From: Hetaerina americana
Taxonomy: Eukaryota; Arthropoda; Insecta; Odonata; Calopterygidae
NCBI GenBank assembly: GCA_022747635.1
Contig: JAKTNV010000005.1
Span: 43,817,238-43,881,237, forward strand
DNA length: 64,000 bases
Reading direction: 5' to 3'
The position numbers and the translations under genes are program-made. The notes under the pieces were generated by a model. It searched no databases. It saw only the letters and a list, made by a program, of their open reading frames with translations, and was not told where the DNA came from. Below are positions 36,170 to 48,485 of the stretch, one piece after another (within the stretch, counting starts at the first letter, position 1; each line of letters opens with the position of its first letter).

Positions 36170-36800
36170 AGTATAATTGAGAAAGATTGTAACGAGATCA
36201 AGGAAAAAATAAGAGTTGTACTAATATACGGAGAACGTATGCTGCGCTTTGCGGACGACATAGCTATGCTTGCGGAAGAGGAAGAATAATAATAAGACAT
36301 TAGCCAAAGCAGAATAAAGAATAAGACATTAGCCACAACGGAGAAGGGAATAGGGAAGTATAGCCTCGAGATAAACACGGTTAATAAGCTAAGATATTTG
36401 TCTGCATCCGGAGAAGAGAAGATAGTCACCAGATATGAATTGGGAAAGACACAAATGAACAAGTGGAAGAGTGCCTATTTAGGCAGCTAAATCATAAGTA
36501 ACGGAAGACGTTAGAGGGATGCACGAGGTGTGTTCAAGTTTTGAGTCACCCCATTTCTTTCTAGGGATTGAGAGTAGACAGAGAGTTGTGGTGGAATTGG
36601 CAGTAAACAGAATAGAGATGGCGAATAATTTCTGTGAGAATAAACAAAAATGAGAGCAAAAAATGAAGAAGTACTTCAAAGAGTGGGCAAAGAGAGAATC
36701 CTATGGAGGATACTTAAAATAAAAGAGAGAAATTAATTAGCCACATCCTGAGAAATGATAGCTCATTGAAGGACATAGTTGAGGGAAATATAGTTATAAT
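36170..36800 (+). mobile_element. LINE reverse-transcriptase fragment, family 1
   Basis: The frame near 36210-36290 reads YGERMLRFADDIAMLAEEEE and then a stop. FADD is the catalytic box of LINE reverse transcriptase. Later pieces in other frames include a degraded VEEF/YLGS region (about 36462) and NEEVLQRVGKERILWRILK (about 36667-36725), followed by HILRNDSSLKDIVEGNIV up to 36795. These are in the correct order for a LINE C-terminal half, but the YGSETW block is missing, so there is an internal deletion or insertion near 36520-36600. It ends abruptly where a different LINE begins. Confidence 0.8.
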
Positions 36801-36806
36801 ACCAAA

Positions 36807-37451
36807 GTAGAAAGTTTTGAATCAGTTAAATACATTGATTTTTCCCCCGCTCACGAACTCTCCTGGGGTAAACATACACGAAGACTATGCGGATAAGCTA
36901 AAAAAATATGGATTTTTATAAAAGTACAGGAGAAATGTGACGAAAAAGTAAATAACAATGTTATCATTCGCTGGTTATGCCTCAATCAAAATATACTGCT
37001 AGCATATGGGATCGTCATGAAGTTGAATTGATTACCGAATTAGATCGCGTTCAGCGTAAAGGAGCTAGATTTGTAAAACTTTATTATGAAAAACTGAGTA
37101 TCGTATCAAAATTATTAGAGGGACTTGGTTGGGGATCACTCGCGGGTCAAAGGCTCACTTTCAGATTTGATATCGTGCATAAATTGGAAGGTCTCTATAG
37201 CGATGATACTGAAAATGTATTATTAGACCCATCTTTCTATCGTAAGGGTGGTAATTGGAGAGATTAAGTGTAGAACAGATACATTTAAGATGTCATTTTT
37301 CCTAAGAACGATACGAAATTGGAATAACATTGCCCGACTCGCTACGGGAGGAGAATTATATTGTGTCAACAATAGTCTGGCAGGAAATCACTCCCTTCAA
37401 AACACCCAAGGAGTTGCTTGCAGGTTAACATACATAGAATTGCATTTATAG
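36807..37451 (+). mobile_element. LINE ORF2 C-terminal fragment, family 2
   Basis: Reads VESFESVKYIDFSPAHELSW GKHTRRLCG with a stop. After frame changes it continues QSKYTASIWDRHEVELITEL, DRVQRKGARFVKLYYEKLSI, LLEGLGWGSLAGQRL, then KIKCRTDTFKMSFFLRTIRN WNN. This is the thumb/C-terminal part of a CR1/Jockey-type LINE protein, and the order matches 55979-56645. The 96-codon frame at 36977-37267 is its longest surviving piece. The end at 37400-37430 (gttgcttgcagg) is a degraded form of the family 3' hairpin. It is fused head to tail with the preceding family 1 fragment. Confidence 0.85.
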
Positions 37452-37955
37452 TATAGTGTGTACAATCGTAAATATAGAGGGGAAGAATTGCAGAGGAAGG
37501 CCATCGATGATCAACGAAGATCAAGCAATGAAAAATGCCGATGCAGGGTGAAATGAGGGAATAAATAGATTACAGGGAACAGAATAGTTTGAATAGCTGC
37601 AACAAACAAACTCTCGGTTTGATAACGCAACATGTCAAAATGACCGATAGTTCGTCATTTCTCAGAGTCCAAACGGGAGCACAAGCGCAGGAAATCGTCA
37701 TTTGGTGGGATGCTAAACCATAGTCACTTCCATGAAGTGCAAGCGAACGCCGATGATGATGTTTCCTTACCTATATGCCTCTATGCCATCTATCAAATTC
37801 GTAAATTACCCCAGCTTTCGAGCTCAACCTTATTATGAATGTAATACGGGATGAATTATGAACGTTTCCTCCCAGGAAAAGAATCATATCACCGAGAGAC
37901 TCTTGGAAGTGGAAATCCTCGGCTCTGGGGAAAACCGCTAAAGTTGCTTTATCCT
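37452..37955. other. No feature recognised
   Basis: Spacer between the LINE pair and the pyrimidine-rich island. Confidence 0.4.
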
Positions 37956-38875
37956 CTCACACACCCTTTCACCCCCCACTCTCACACACTCTCCGCTTCC
38001 TTCTCTCCGTTCCTCTTCCACCCTCACCACCTACCTCCCTCTCTCTCTGTTCATCCCAATATTCCCTCCGCTCAAGGTTCGACGCAGGTAACCCGAGAGA
38101 AGTCGAAGAAGCCATAAAAGCGACCCCTCCTTCCTGCCCCTTTTACTCCCGGCCTCCATCCACCCCCGCGGAAGGGGAGTGAACCATCGTCCGGACAACA
38201 CTTCTCCGCCACCTCCCCCAGGCCTCGTCCGTATCCTCCTCTCCCTACCCCCAACACTCCCTCTTTCTCTTCGCTAACATCCACCCTTCAAGGTCTCGAG
38301 AGAAGAGCAAAGGAAGCTACTGCCCTCCTCACACACACAAGCCAAGGAACACTCATGTGCACACATTATATACGCCACTTCTTCCTATTCCTCTTCTTCC
38401 AAATCTCCCGATCCCTTCCTCATCTTCCCTCGTCTCGGAGGGGTTTCATCCTTTCAGTGCACTCTGGCACCTAACCCCTCTCCCCCTCATTTTCACCCTC
38501 CCAATCCCTACCTCACTCACCTCCCTCCGTACACCTCTCTCCCCCTAACCCACACCGCCATCCTCCCTCGCCACGCTCTTTCCACGAATGTACGAAACGA
38601 CGAACTCCACCCTCTCCCTCCGGGTCCACTCTTACGGCAACTTTCCCCCGTCGTTCTCCCTCCTCCTCCTACCCTTCGCTCCATGTCGCCATGAATTCAT
38701 CGCCGCGACTTTGCAAGGGACACCACGTGGGTACGCGCACGCACTGCGACCATCCTCGTTCCCCCGGACACTTTTTTTCCCTTTTTCTGCTCCTTCCCCT
38801 CCTCCCGGCTGTTTCCCCCGCCTTCTATCTTCAAGCGATGAGCAAAAGAGATACCGTGGCGCGGCACAGCGGCGA
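37956..38875. other. Large pyrimidine-rich, GC-elevated island
   Basis: About 0.9 kb dominated by C and T on the plus strand, the largest such island in the window. Several short open frames on both strands (37851-38117, 38072-38284, 38357-38548, 38588-38890, 38697-38936) give Ser/Pro/Leu-rich or Gly/Arg-rich products in conflicting phases. No domain recognised. It could be an untranslated exon or promoter, but composition alone explains the frames. Confidence 0.5.
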
Positions 38876-41800
38876 AGAATAAAAGAATAACTGCAACCCT
38901 AAAACTGTAGATACCTCCTTGGGAAGCAATCATCATTCACACACCAGAGTACTCATGTGACGTTGCCTCGTTAAGAAGGAAAAATATTGCCGGGTTAAAG
39001 TTATATTATATTTTTCGCGCTGGACAATAGGTTAAGGAAAAATCGATTTATGCAATTTTGAATTCAGAAAATAAAATTAAAGGCTCGATTGTGACCCCGC
39101 AAAACGACCTTGGCAACATGTCAACAATCTCAAAATCATTTCATGAAGTAAGGCTACTTTATTTTTCGTTTCTATGTATACTATGACAAATGATCTCATA
39201 GTTACTAAATGGTATATCGAGTGATATTATTACACAATACGATATTCTTATATACTAATATCGATGCCGAATCCGCATTGCATTCTTCTTCACTTGTCAT
39301 AATTCTCCGCTGGTATGGGGATATTAAATACCATAGACAGCAATTGAATTGAATTATCCAAGAAAAAATGTATTATCGCCTATTGAAATTATTTTCTGAA
39401 CTTGAAATTAAATTTTATTTTTTTGAATTCTATCCACATTAAACATCATTACTCTTTTTTCTCATTATTATCAGCCTCATCATAAAGCAGATTGGCCTCT
39501 TTTTGGAGTGTACAACGTAACACGAAATACAAATGGTACAAAGAAGATGTTAGCCAAACCATTTAGACTGAAAAGGACTTATCATACCAGAATTAAATAC
39601 TCAATGATGTTTCTAGTAATAAATGATAGGTTTTATTCATGATTATAAGAAATCTAGGGTCCCTGTCCAGAAAACCTTTAAGATAGCGTTGAAAGGCCGA
39701 GAAATAAAAAAAATATGAGTTCAACAGGCGATAGTCCTAAATCATTTTAGTCCTTCGTGAATGACAGGGAGTATTAGCAAAATAAATCAAGGGTTAATTA
39801 GCTTGAAAACAAGTGAAAGAGCAACCAGCAATTTAGAAGGGGACATCTAATTACAATATTTTTGTCCAAGTGTTTTCACTGTACAAAATATCAAGATACG
39901 AAATAGAACGCCTGCTCAGAATCATTAACCCTAATCGATGAAAAATCCTCCCGCATTCGATCGAGTACCAGTGCGCATCTATAAATTATTGACGTTGGGA
40001 ATAGCAACGTATCTGACAAAGTTTTAGATGCCCTTATTATATTTCACATAGTACCGAATGAATGGAAACCAGTATGCTTGGGGACAAACATTCACCATGC
40101 CGCTGATACATATATCAATAATTTTAATGTCATAATTTGAATTTAGCGTTTGCATCCTAGGATACCCCACGGCCACCATTAAAATTTAAAACTCTGGTGT
40201 ACAGAGAGGGCTCCACACAGCAGTATCATGATAGTTATTAGGCTAATTATGAATACATTAAAATTAACAATGAGTGATTTTTTTATTGTTCTAGGTCGCG
40301 TAACGTTTTAGTTACCATGATATTTTCTTCTAAGCTCGCATACAACATTATGTATCTGAAATAGCGATTTAAGGATTGCAATAAAATATTGCCTAATTTC
40401 AAGACTGCCCCTGTAACGAATCGGCTAATTTCCTGTACAGCACCTATCTTGTTTTCACATGTCTAATAAATCATATTATTTCATTTCCTTTTCGTAGTTT
40501 CAAAAAAGTTAAAACACGCATTCAGTTCATATAAAGAACCGGCATTATGGATATTTATGAGCTCCATAGAAAATATGAGTAGATATGTCCGTTAATGAAA
40601 CCATTTTTTAACAATTGATTTTTTTTAAGTTTCCTAACATCCGAAAAAATGATGCTTAAAGGGAAGATGATATTTCAGCGAATTTTTCTTTCTCCAGCGT
40701 AGACAAACGGTGGCTGAAAACACTGAGCACAGGAGAAAAAATGACTCATTCTTTTCATTGAGAAGTAAACCACGTTCTTTACCATGTCCCACATGATGAA
40801 AGATAGATTTTTTAAGCGTTTCAACAAACCATGAGTCCTACCATGCATATTTTCTATAGTTTACGTTCGTCAAGTCATGGCTTTGTATGTACACTGTTAG
40901 AGTCTTTGGTGAGTCACTTGTTACCAAAACTCGCACTTACAAAATAAGTTAGCAGCACGCGACCACCGCCGAAGTGAAAACGAGAAGCCTTCCGATGCTC
41001 AAATTTGGAGAAGTATTCCTGACGTCAGAGGATGAGCAGAAGATACAAACAAAGAAGGCGGAAGCAAGTATTACTATCCCAAAGAGAAGAAAGAAAAGGA
41101 GTGTGATGTGTCTATGTTCAATGAAGGAACTGGAGAATGGTGAGTCGAAGGAGAGGTGATAATTTGTGAATTAAGAAGTAAGGAATCAGACCAAGGTGAA
41201 TCATTTTAATGGGCTTTCCCAGAGTAGGGAGTGAAACGAAATGCTGCTGCTGACGGAACTTGAAAATTAAACCTTGCTCTGGTAATAGTGACATAAAAAT
41301 TTCATTGAATACATTTGCTTATTTTGCAAATACTCTCAGGATATCTTAATACAATGAGTATGTACATGCATTCTTTTGAACACTGGAACGTCAAAATTAT
41401 AAAGATCAATGCAAGGAACTTGAAAAATAAACCCCTTTAAATTTGGTGATAAAGAGAAACTTTTATTCGCAAATTTAATGTGTGTTGGAAATTTACTTAT
41501 GGTTTTTGCTCACTAAACTCATCCTTCTAACTAATACTATCCCACCTTCCGACCGGTTTAAGGTGACTGTTTTAAAAATAATTTTATTTATTCATTATTT
41601 TTCACGTAAAATCATTCAAAACAACTGTCTCATTTAAAATGCTTCCTTTTTTCCTTCTGCCTTCGGGTTTTAGTATGCAAAGGAGTTCATTTTTCACCGA
41701 ATAAAACAAACTCTCTTTCATGGTTTCTGAAAGTTTTCATCTTCATCATAAACACCCCAACGATTTGTCACTCCGTAACATCCTGCATTTTTCCCTATCA

Positions 41801-43422
41801 GTTATTATACATGCACTACTTCCTCATCATATGCGAAAGATATGTAGTCATTTCTTATGCCGTCACCGTTGACACGTTACCAAGCTTGGGTTATTTTTTT
41901 TCTCGTAAGAGAAAAGAATCTTTTACGGCAGTCGACCGTCTTCCTGCCCATGGCGAACCCACGCACACTACCCGGCTTTCACGTATCGCGTTCTGCCTCC
42001 GGTCCTCCGCCCCCACTTCCTCCCCGTGTGCCAACCTCCCCCTTCCCCATTAAATCGTGATCGATCCCTCCTGGAAGGGTTTTTAATCTATAATTGACCT
42101 GTGAGCGTGCTCCATTGGATGGGAGAACTCTCTCCTTCCCGTCAAACCAGGAAATTCGTAACTGCGTCTTTTATAGCGGTCGCAATCTAGCAGCACCACG
42201 TAAGGTATTCTCGTGGGAAAATACCCTCCCTCTTCCTCTTAAACGCTTGCACGACGATAAATGGGGTGATGTGCGGGGACATCCGATGGTCATGCGTACA
42301 GGAGAGCGCAGCCAGAAAAGAAGTCTGCTAAGTCCTTCAGGTGATATGGCAAGTTTGCGTGATCAGCATTGATTTTTAAGAGGTTTAAAATGTTCTTACG
42401 AAATAATAAATACATTTTTTACCCGGATGATTCGCAAATACTTACACTCTCTTCCCTATAGGTGTCATTTTTCTTGCAGTTTTCATCAGTGTTAGTATAG
42501 ACCTTTAAGGCTGGATGCTATTATTAAATAACTATACATTAACAATACCTATTGTGATTCAATGCTTATTATTCTTTCCTCTAATTACTAGGACAACCTT
42601 GGACCCTATGACGATTACCAAGTTCCATTCTGTAGCTTATCCTTCGCATCACATATTCTATTGAGGAAGACGTGTGCTCATTAATATGGGAAACGATTGG
42701 AGTGGTAAATCCTGTTTCCCAGCATTTTTTAGTATCATAGAGCTCAATTGAAAAGGGCTTACAAGAAATGCTAACTCAGTAGGCAGATGCTAACAATCAA
42801 TTAAAACCAATAAACTATATGTCGCCAAATGTTCAAAAAAAGTTGGAATATAGGTGGATTCTACATAAGGAAAGTCAATGGTTGGAAAACTGAAAAGTTT
42901 TGTGTTCCCATGTTTCGTAAAAACGAAAATAAAATGACAACCTGGACGCTAAATTATCTCAGCTATTCAGAACACAAAGTACTGAAAAGATCTCAGCGAA
43001 ATAATTCAATAAGAGGGGTAGCAATGATAAAGAGAAATACCGTATCTTCAACTATAAATCACAATTTACATCTACAATCTACAATTTTTTAATGTTCAAG
43101 ATATACTCCAAAATATGTCATTTATGCTATTAGACCCTTTCATTAATTTATAGGTGATTTTAAATTCAATTTTTTTTTCAAATCAGTATCCCTTAATCCT
43201 ATTTTCATATTTAAGCTATAACTGGGCGTCCTCTAGAGAATTTTTCGTTTGCAATCATCCACTGGGGACGTTATCAAGTGAAATGTTGTCAAGTGTTGTT
43301 GCATTTCTATCGAAAACACCCTCTAATCCCCTCACTTCTGAGCCATATTGCATGAAATTGGAAATAAGCGAACAATGGTTGACATTTCATTCTAAACTTT
43401 TGTGTCCAAAAAGGTCCGAAAT
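38876..43422. other. Long interval without recognised features
   Basis: AT-rich apart from a GC-elevated patch at 41930-42310 with short open frames (41811-42060, 42094-42372). No transposon end, tRNA or conserved protein segment was recognised. Confidence 0.4.
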
Positions 43423-43471
43423 TCCGACTATATTTTTCCGACTATACTTTCCCGACTATATTCCGGCTGTA
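43423..43471. repeat. Imperfect 12-14-bp tandem repeat, 4 copies
   Basis: Four successive units start with ccgactata (43423, 43438, 43452) or the variant ccggctgta (43463), with small length differences between units. Confidence 0.85.
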
Positions 43472-44517
43472 TAGAGCTGCAATATCGTATATGAAACGAG
43501 ATAATACGAGATACTAAGCTTAGAGTGAATAAGATAAAACTCCTGACTTGATTGTTTACTGCCTTCTTAATTTCACTGGTACATGTAAAATTAGACATTT
43601 ATGTATTTACATGACTTTTCTCGAATGTTCTCCAATGACACAATAATCTTGCATGAACTTCATTTTCGCCAGCAAGGTCCAAGCACATATGAATAAAAGA
43701 AGAAGGGAAGGACCTTCCTACTGCGGTACTCACTTGTTATCGCATTCCACTGGAAGAAAACAAAAATGTCCACGCATTTGGTCGGCTTCACTTATTCGCA
43801 CCCTCTATTTTGTGACCGCCAATTGGCCAGAGCTAAGCGCAACTGTGGCTCCCGAACCCCCCCACCCATGGATACCCTTCCCGCCCCAAAAACTGTCGTG
43901 AGTCGGCTTTGTTAGCGTCCACGTTATTCTTCCAACTTTCTTATCCCTCATATTCAGATAAACCCCCTAAACAACAGCCTATGTTCAAATTAATATCCTA
44001 GTTAGTCTATTATATTTCACTGTGACAGTTATACGGGTACAAATGTCATTTCTCAGTCTAAAAATGTACATTGTTTGATCTAATATTTTTCTTTCATAAC
44101 CCAACATCCTGATTTTCTGGAACAAATCACTTAAACTACAAGGCTTATAATGTTCCTATGTATACACCAGACGTTCTCATTTCCATAATATCAACGTGCT
44201 ACCGGAATACCATTTATTACGCTTTTGTAAATAATCAACCATCAACAATTTCCAATCCTTTCCAGCCCTTTCGTTCCCTTTTAAATCACATTGCCAAATA
44301 CATCCGCACAATTTTTTTCTATTCCATTTTTAATCAACTAATTTTATAAATCACATATTTTTGCGTGAATAATAAACTGCGGTGGGAAAATTATAGAGGA
44401 AAAGGAGCGTATTGGAAAAAGCCGTGAGAAGATACGGAAAGTCTACAAAGGAAGGGAGGTATTGGTGAGCTGTGCAGGAAGGATAAAGTAAATAAGCCCT
44501 TCTTTTACGAATCACTT
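43472..44517. other. No feature recognised
   Basis: AT-rich with a GC-elevated patch near 43770-43900. Nothing supported. Confidence 0.4.
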
Positions 44518-44572
44518 GCATGGATATTCCCTTTCATTTACTTATCAGTAAATAAGAAGGGAAAATCCATGC
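44518..44572. repeat. Imperfect hairpin
   Basis: Outer arms gcatggatattccctt (44518-44533) and its complement at 44557-44572 match at 15 of 16 positions. An inner atttac/gtaaat pair (44536-44541, 44548-44553) extends the stem, with small bulges between the blocks. Confidence 0.8.
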
Positions 44573-44930
44573 GAACAATCAACAAAGATAAAACAGGAAA
44601 ATTATTAATTGAACAAAAAGACGGAATTTGAAGTTAATTCTTTGGAGATGTTATTAAAAATGATCGAATGACTTGCACCATATAACGCTGAACGTGAGCA
44701 GACCCCTGCTGTCGTAAAAACTTACAGAAAACACTTGCAAGAGTAACGCATTCAAAGAGCTTCCTTCCCATCCCTTCCATTCGCAAGCTAAGGGAATGTT
44801 TGATCAAAATATCCTCCGATCGCAGGCCAAATGATGGAGCTTTCGGTCAAGATAATCAACCACAAACCTGAATAAGGAAATAGTGATTTAAGAGCAAATA
44901 GTAAGGCTAAGTATTAGCAGGCGGCTAGAG
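44573..44930. other. No feature recognised
   Basis: AT-rich spacer. Confidence 0.4.
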
Positions 44931-45180
44931 TCAGTTGAGGATATTTTGGACGAGAGGAAGGAAAGAAGGTAGTGGTGTGAGAAGCTGGAAAGGGAAAGAG
45001 GGACCTTTGGGATTGAGGAGAGCGAATTCCAAAGAAACTGAGGAAAAGAGTCTCGAGGGGTCCTCTTTGGGGATTGCATTGGTGACCTTCATGGGAAGAG
45101 AAAGAGAAGAAACTCCGTCCCCTACCCAACTCCCAGCCTGGCGTACCAACACCCAAAATTACGGACCCGTCTTGTAAGTC
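44931..45180. other. Purine-leaning, GC-elevated island
   Basis: Three minus-strand frames and one plus frame are open together over the same bases (44888-45291), so no coding call is made. The product of none of them is recognised. Confidence 0.45.
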
Positions 45181-46735
45181 TAGGACAGCGTGTCGTGGAA
45201 AGGAAGATACGCCGCGGTGTCTTCGGGTGCTTGCTTGTTGGGGGTGAACTGTGATGGATGCAATATAACCGTGCGGTGAATTACGGTTCAAGCTGAGGAG
45301 AGACGGTCAGTCGAAGGACGAGAAAGGGACGGGAGACGGTTTTTTTAAAGACTCAATAGGTGTTTTCTCGAAAGCATGAATGACTCTACGCAAGATAACG
45401 GTAAACGTCTCGAGGGTGTAACATTTTTTTTAATACCTAAGTAAGCGAGAGTTTAGACGAACTATTTAGGCGAAAATCACTTTGGGAGCAACGCTAGAAA
45501 TAGTTCAAGCAAAGGATTATTATTTGATTTCGTAAACAAATCATGAATAATTTTTGCCACGCCTTGATAAGTAGGAGTAAGTCTAAATGCACGCGATTCG
45601 TCCCAACCGTTCTAGGTCGTGGGATATTAATGAGGAAAATCCAAGGGTTTAGGGCATACTGTGCATACGAGGGTTCGTACATTAGCGGATATTTTTTTCT
45701 CTCCTAATACGATCGTATCCGCTGTTTTATCTCGTTGCTTAAGTACTGCCGCAATGATTGAGTGGTTAAGTGATTTCTTGAAAATAACCGCATAGCCTAC
45801 GTCTACTGAATGGCAACATGTATGGTTGTGATTTTCCGACACTAATTCAACTAAGAAATATTCCCATAATATTTCGCACAAATATTCTAACTCCTCGGCG
45901 ATGTCAATACAGAAAAAAATATAGGAGTATCTTACTCATATCTAATATAAAGAGGTATGTCGTCCAATAATTTCAATTCTACCTCGCTAAAACCCTATAG
46001 ACATTTAGTAAAATCAAAGCAACGTATACCTATACGGATTCTCAAATATTCGTGGCTGATCTCAATGAAACAAGCCAAAGAAAGTTGCTGTTCTTAAAAT
46101 AAACATTAACTCTTGATCTAAAAGAATATAACTAATAATTATTGTCAAATATAAATGAACATTAAACTCGGCAATGCTATTTAATGTTTTAGCTTTCTAA
46201 TTAATCATGAAAAGGCGCTTTGTAACATACTGGGAAACGATAAGGTTCATTCGCTCGACTGGAAAATTACTATTAGTCCACTGCTTAATGCATGTTTTTC
46301 CGCCTTATGCTGACAAAAAGTTTAATGAATTCATGCTACAGTGATTTACAGACCTTTACATATTTCATTTCAATGAATTGGAAATCTGCGAAGATGTTAA
46401 ACCTTTATCGCCCTCTTTTCTTGGGTCGGGCCAATAATAAAAACACAATAGAAAGTATACATGTAACTTAAGCAACGAACTCGTTTACACCCAACGGTAA
46501 ACTGAATAGCTCCAAATTTACACTTTAACTGAAGTATTATTTAAGGGTATTGATTAATTATATACGCCAGCTTTCGTTTACAGCACAAGTTAAAAGGCGC
46601 ACTACAAAATGGTTAGTTAAAATTTTACATAAAGCATTTAAAGCAGAAGATCGGTTAATTGTATTAGCAGCTTCGCGCAATTTTGTCGCTAAATAAGCCA
46701 TCGCAAAAAAGTCGCCTCCGGACACAATACCCCCG
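45181..46735. other. No feature recognised
   Basis: AT-rich. The minus frames at 45627-45881 and 46558-46752 have no recognisable motif. Confidence 0.4.
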
Positions 46736-47405
46736 TCTTTATAGGACTCCACTCAACCGCAAAATCGACGGTCGTAAATGGAAGAGAAGGTATCCACAAA
46801 AAAAGCGAGAATGGAGGCTGCGATGGAGAGAGAGTGGGAGCGAGAGAGGGAGGGCCCATCGTGAAGTAGGTAGCGGACGAAGCGTCGGCGTGTAGCATGT
46901 GCGCGGCTGATCTCCCGGGGAACACACCTGCCCATCTCTAGAAGAGGCTGGCTGAAGCAAGGTGGCCCTCATCCCGCCCGCCCCTTCTTACACCCCCCTG
47001 CCCCTTCTTACACCCCCCCCACCCCAAGGTCCTTCCGCCACCTCCCTCAGCCATCCCCACCCCACATTCAATTGCTCCCCATCGGCATTTCGTTCCCAAG
47101 GAGAAAGTGTTGTCGAAAAAAAGGGTCCCTCATCGAATCGGGAGTGGGGTTGGTCAAGTCTCCTTCTCACAGGTCTGCTTCCAAGACGGGGAAAATTCCT
47201 TCGTGGCAAGCGAAAGACTCTCGCCCGCCCGCTATTATTATTTTTGCCTTTGCGTGTGCACTTAACGGCGATCTTCGTTTTTTTTGCTTCTTTCCCTCAC
47301 TCGTCTCGGCCCTGTTCATTTTCCCCTAACGCACATCACCAGTTCCTTGCCTCTCTCCCTCACTTCTGCGGCCCTCATTTCTTCTGCATGTATTCATTCC
47401 TCTGA
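46736..47405. other. Purine-rich then pyrimidine-rich island
   Basis: G/A-rich at 46780-46890, switching to C/T-rich at 46960-47400, so the asymmetry inverts inside one island. Up to five overlapping frames are open, the longest 147 codons (46962-47405). No domain is seen. A C-homopolymer-rich stretch sits at about 46990-47030. Confidence 0.5.
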
Positions 47406-48231
47406 GTGTTCCCAGCAATATATTATGATGCCAGTAGCAATATATATACTTAATGAGGGAGGCACGCGACTACCATATCGTCAGGGACAGTTATGTAATT
47501 AGGGAAGGAAAATACTTCCTCCAATGGAAAGCAAACCTGTGCCTTCGAGTACTGCACCTAAAAAACCAGTTTCCCATGGATCCACTAATTTGGGTCTAAA
47601 TGTTCCTTGATACAGTTAAACGTTTTAAGAAATATGCTCCGAAAGAGATTGCTTTTTCATGCTGTGACATTAAAAGGCACAAGATTTTCATTGAAAGATG
47701 AAATTCTTGCAGTAAATATGGCAATGGTTTTCTTCCAGAAGTTCCGTGTGATACATGATATTCTTGATTGCCTTATCCTCTTGTGTTTGCTGTGATATTA
47801 AAACATGTACAGGCATTTACATAAGCTTTTGTCTTCACTTCACCATGAACGGTGGGACTCGGGTGTTAAAATTCCCAGAGGGCGCACCAGAAAAAATATA
47901 ACATTGGTCTAACCAACTTTAACGACCTTCAATTGTACGTTTTAGCCATACGGTAGAATGGTGAAAATGTGCAGCTAATGCCAATTCGGTAACAAAACCT
48001 CTTTTATCCCAAACTTTTTATTGAAATCAATATTAGATGAATGACAGAATGGTGATTAAGTCATGGCTATATCCTGTGCGGAGCACACTTACTTCCGGCC
48101 AACAATAATTCAGGCCGCGACAACAGGTGTTTACTTAAAGTTTGGCGTAAAGTACGTTCAAATGGGAGTTAATGAAAGAGCAGGGACAGAGTGGGAATAA
48201 TAAAAATGACCAAATGAAAACATTTTTTCAT
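47406..48231. other. No feature recognised
   Basis: AT-rich spacer. Nothing supported. Confidence 0.4.
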
Positions 48232-48327
48232 TAGATATTGATTCGTTACACGACCGGTTTCGATGAACGACTTCACCTGAACATGATGAAGTGCATCGAA
48301 ACCGGTCGTGTAATAAATCAATATCTA
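48232..48327. repeat. 34-bp-arm inverted repeat (hairpin)
   Basis: Left arm 48232-48265 and right arm 48294-48327 are complementary at 32 of 34 positions and include cacgaccggtttcgatg and its complement. The 28-nt centre contains a second small stem, cttca/tgaag. The region is also covered by a non-ATG 64-codon frame (48238-48432), which has no recognised product. Confidence 0.95.
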
Positions 48328-48411
48328 GTAGAAGAGTGTTATCATTCGCTCATTATTAAGCTCCAATTCCATCATATCACGCCTGAAACTACCCGATTTG
48401 TACAGAATGGG

Positions 48412-48485
48412 AATCATCTACATCTACATTAATACCCTGCAAGCCACCAAAAAGGTGTGTGGCAGGGGGTGCAGCACCAGGAGCC
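48412..48485 (-). mobile_element. LINE family 2 3' tail with hairpin
   Basis: The segment ccctgcaagccacc, loop aaaaa, and ggtgtgtggcaggg form a strong GC-rich stem. Read on the minus strand it is followed by a gtagatgtagatg tail. The same stem ends the family 2 LINE at 56605-56635 in the other orientation. Such a hairpin next to a short repeat tail fits the recognition end of a CR1/Jockey-type LINE. No ORF remnant was found upstream (48486 onward), so the copy is very short or decayed. Confidence 0.65.

Noticed and set aside
36521..36545. Mariner-TIR-like words (gcacgaggtgtgttcaa) inside a LINE relic
   Set aside because: Similarity to the 25946 element end is short, no mate or TA flank pair was found, and the bases can equally be LINE sequence near a deletion.
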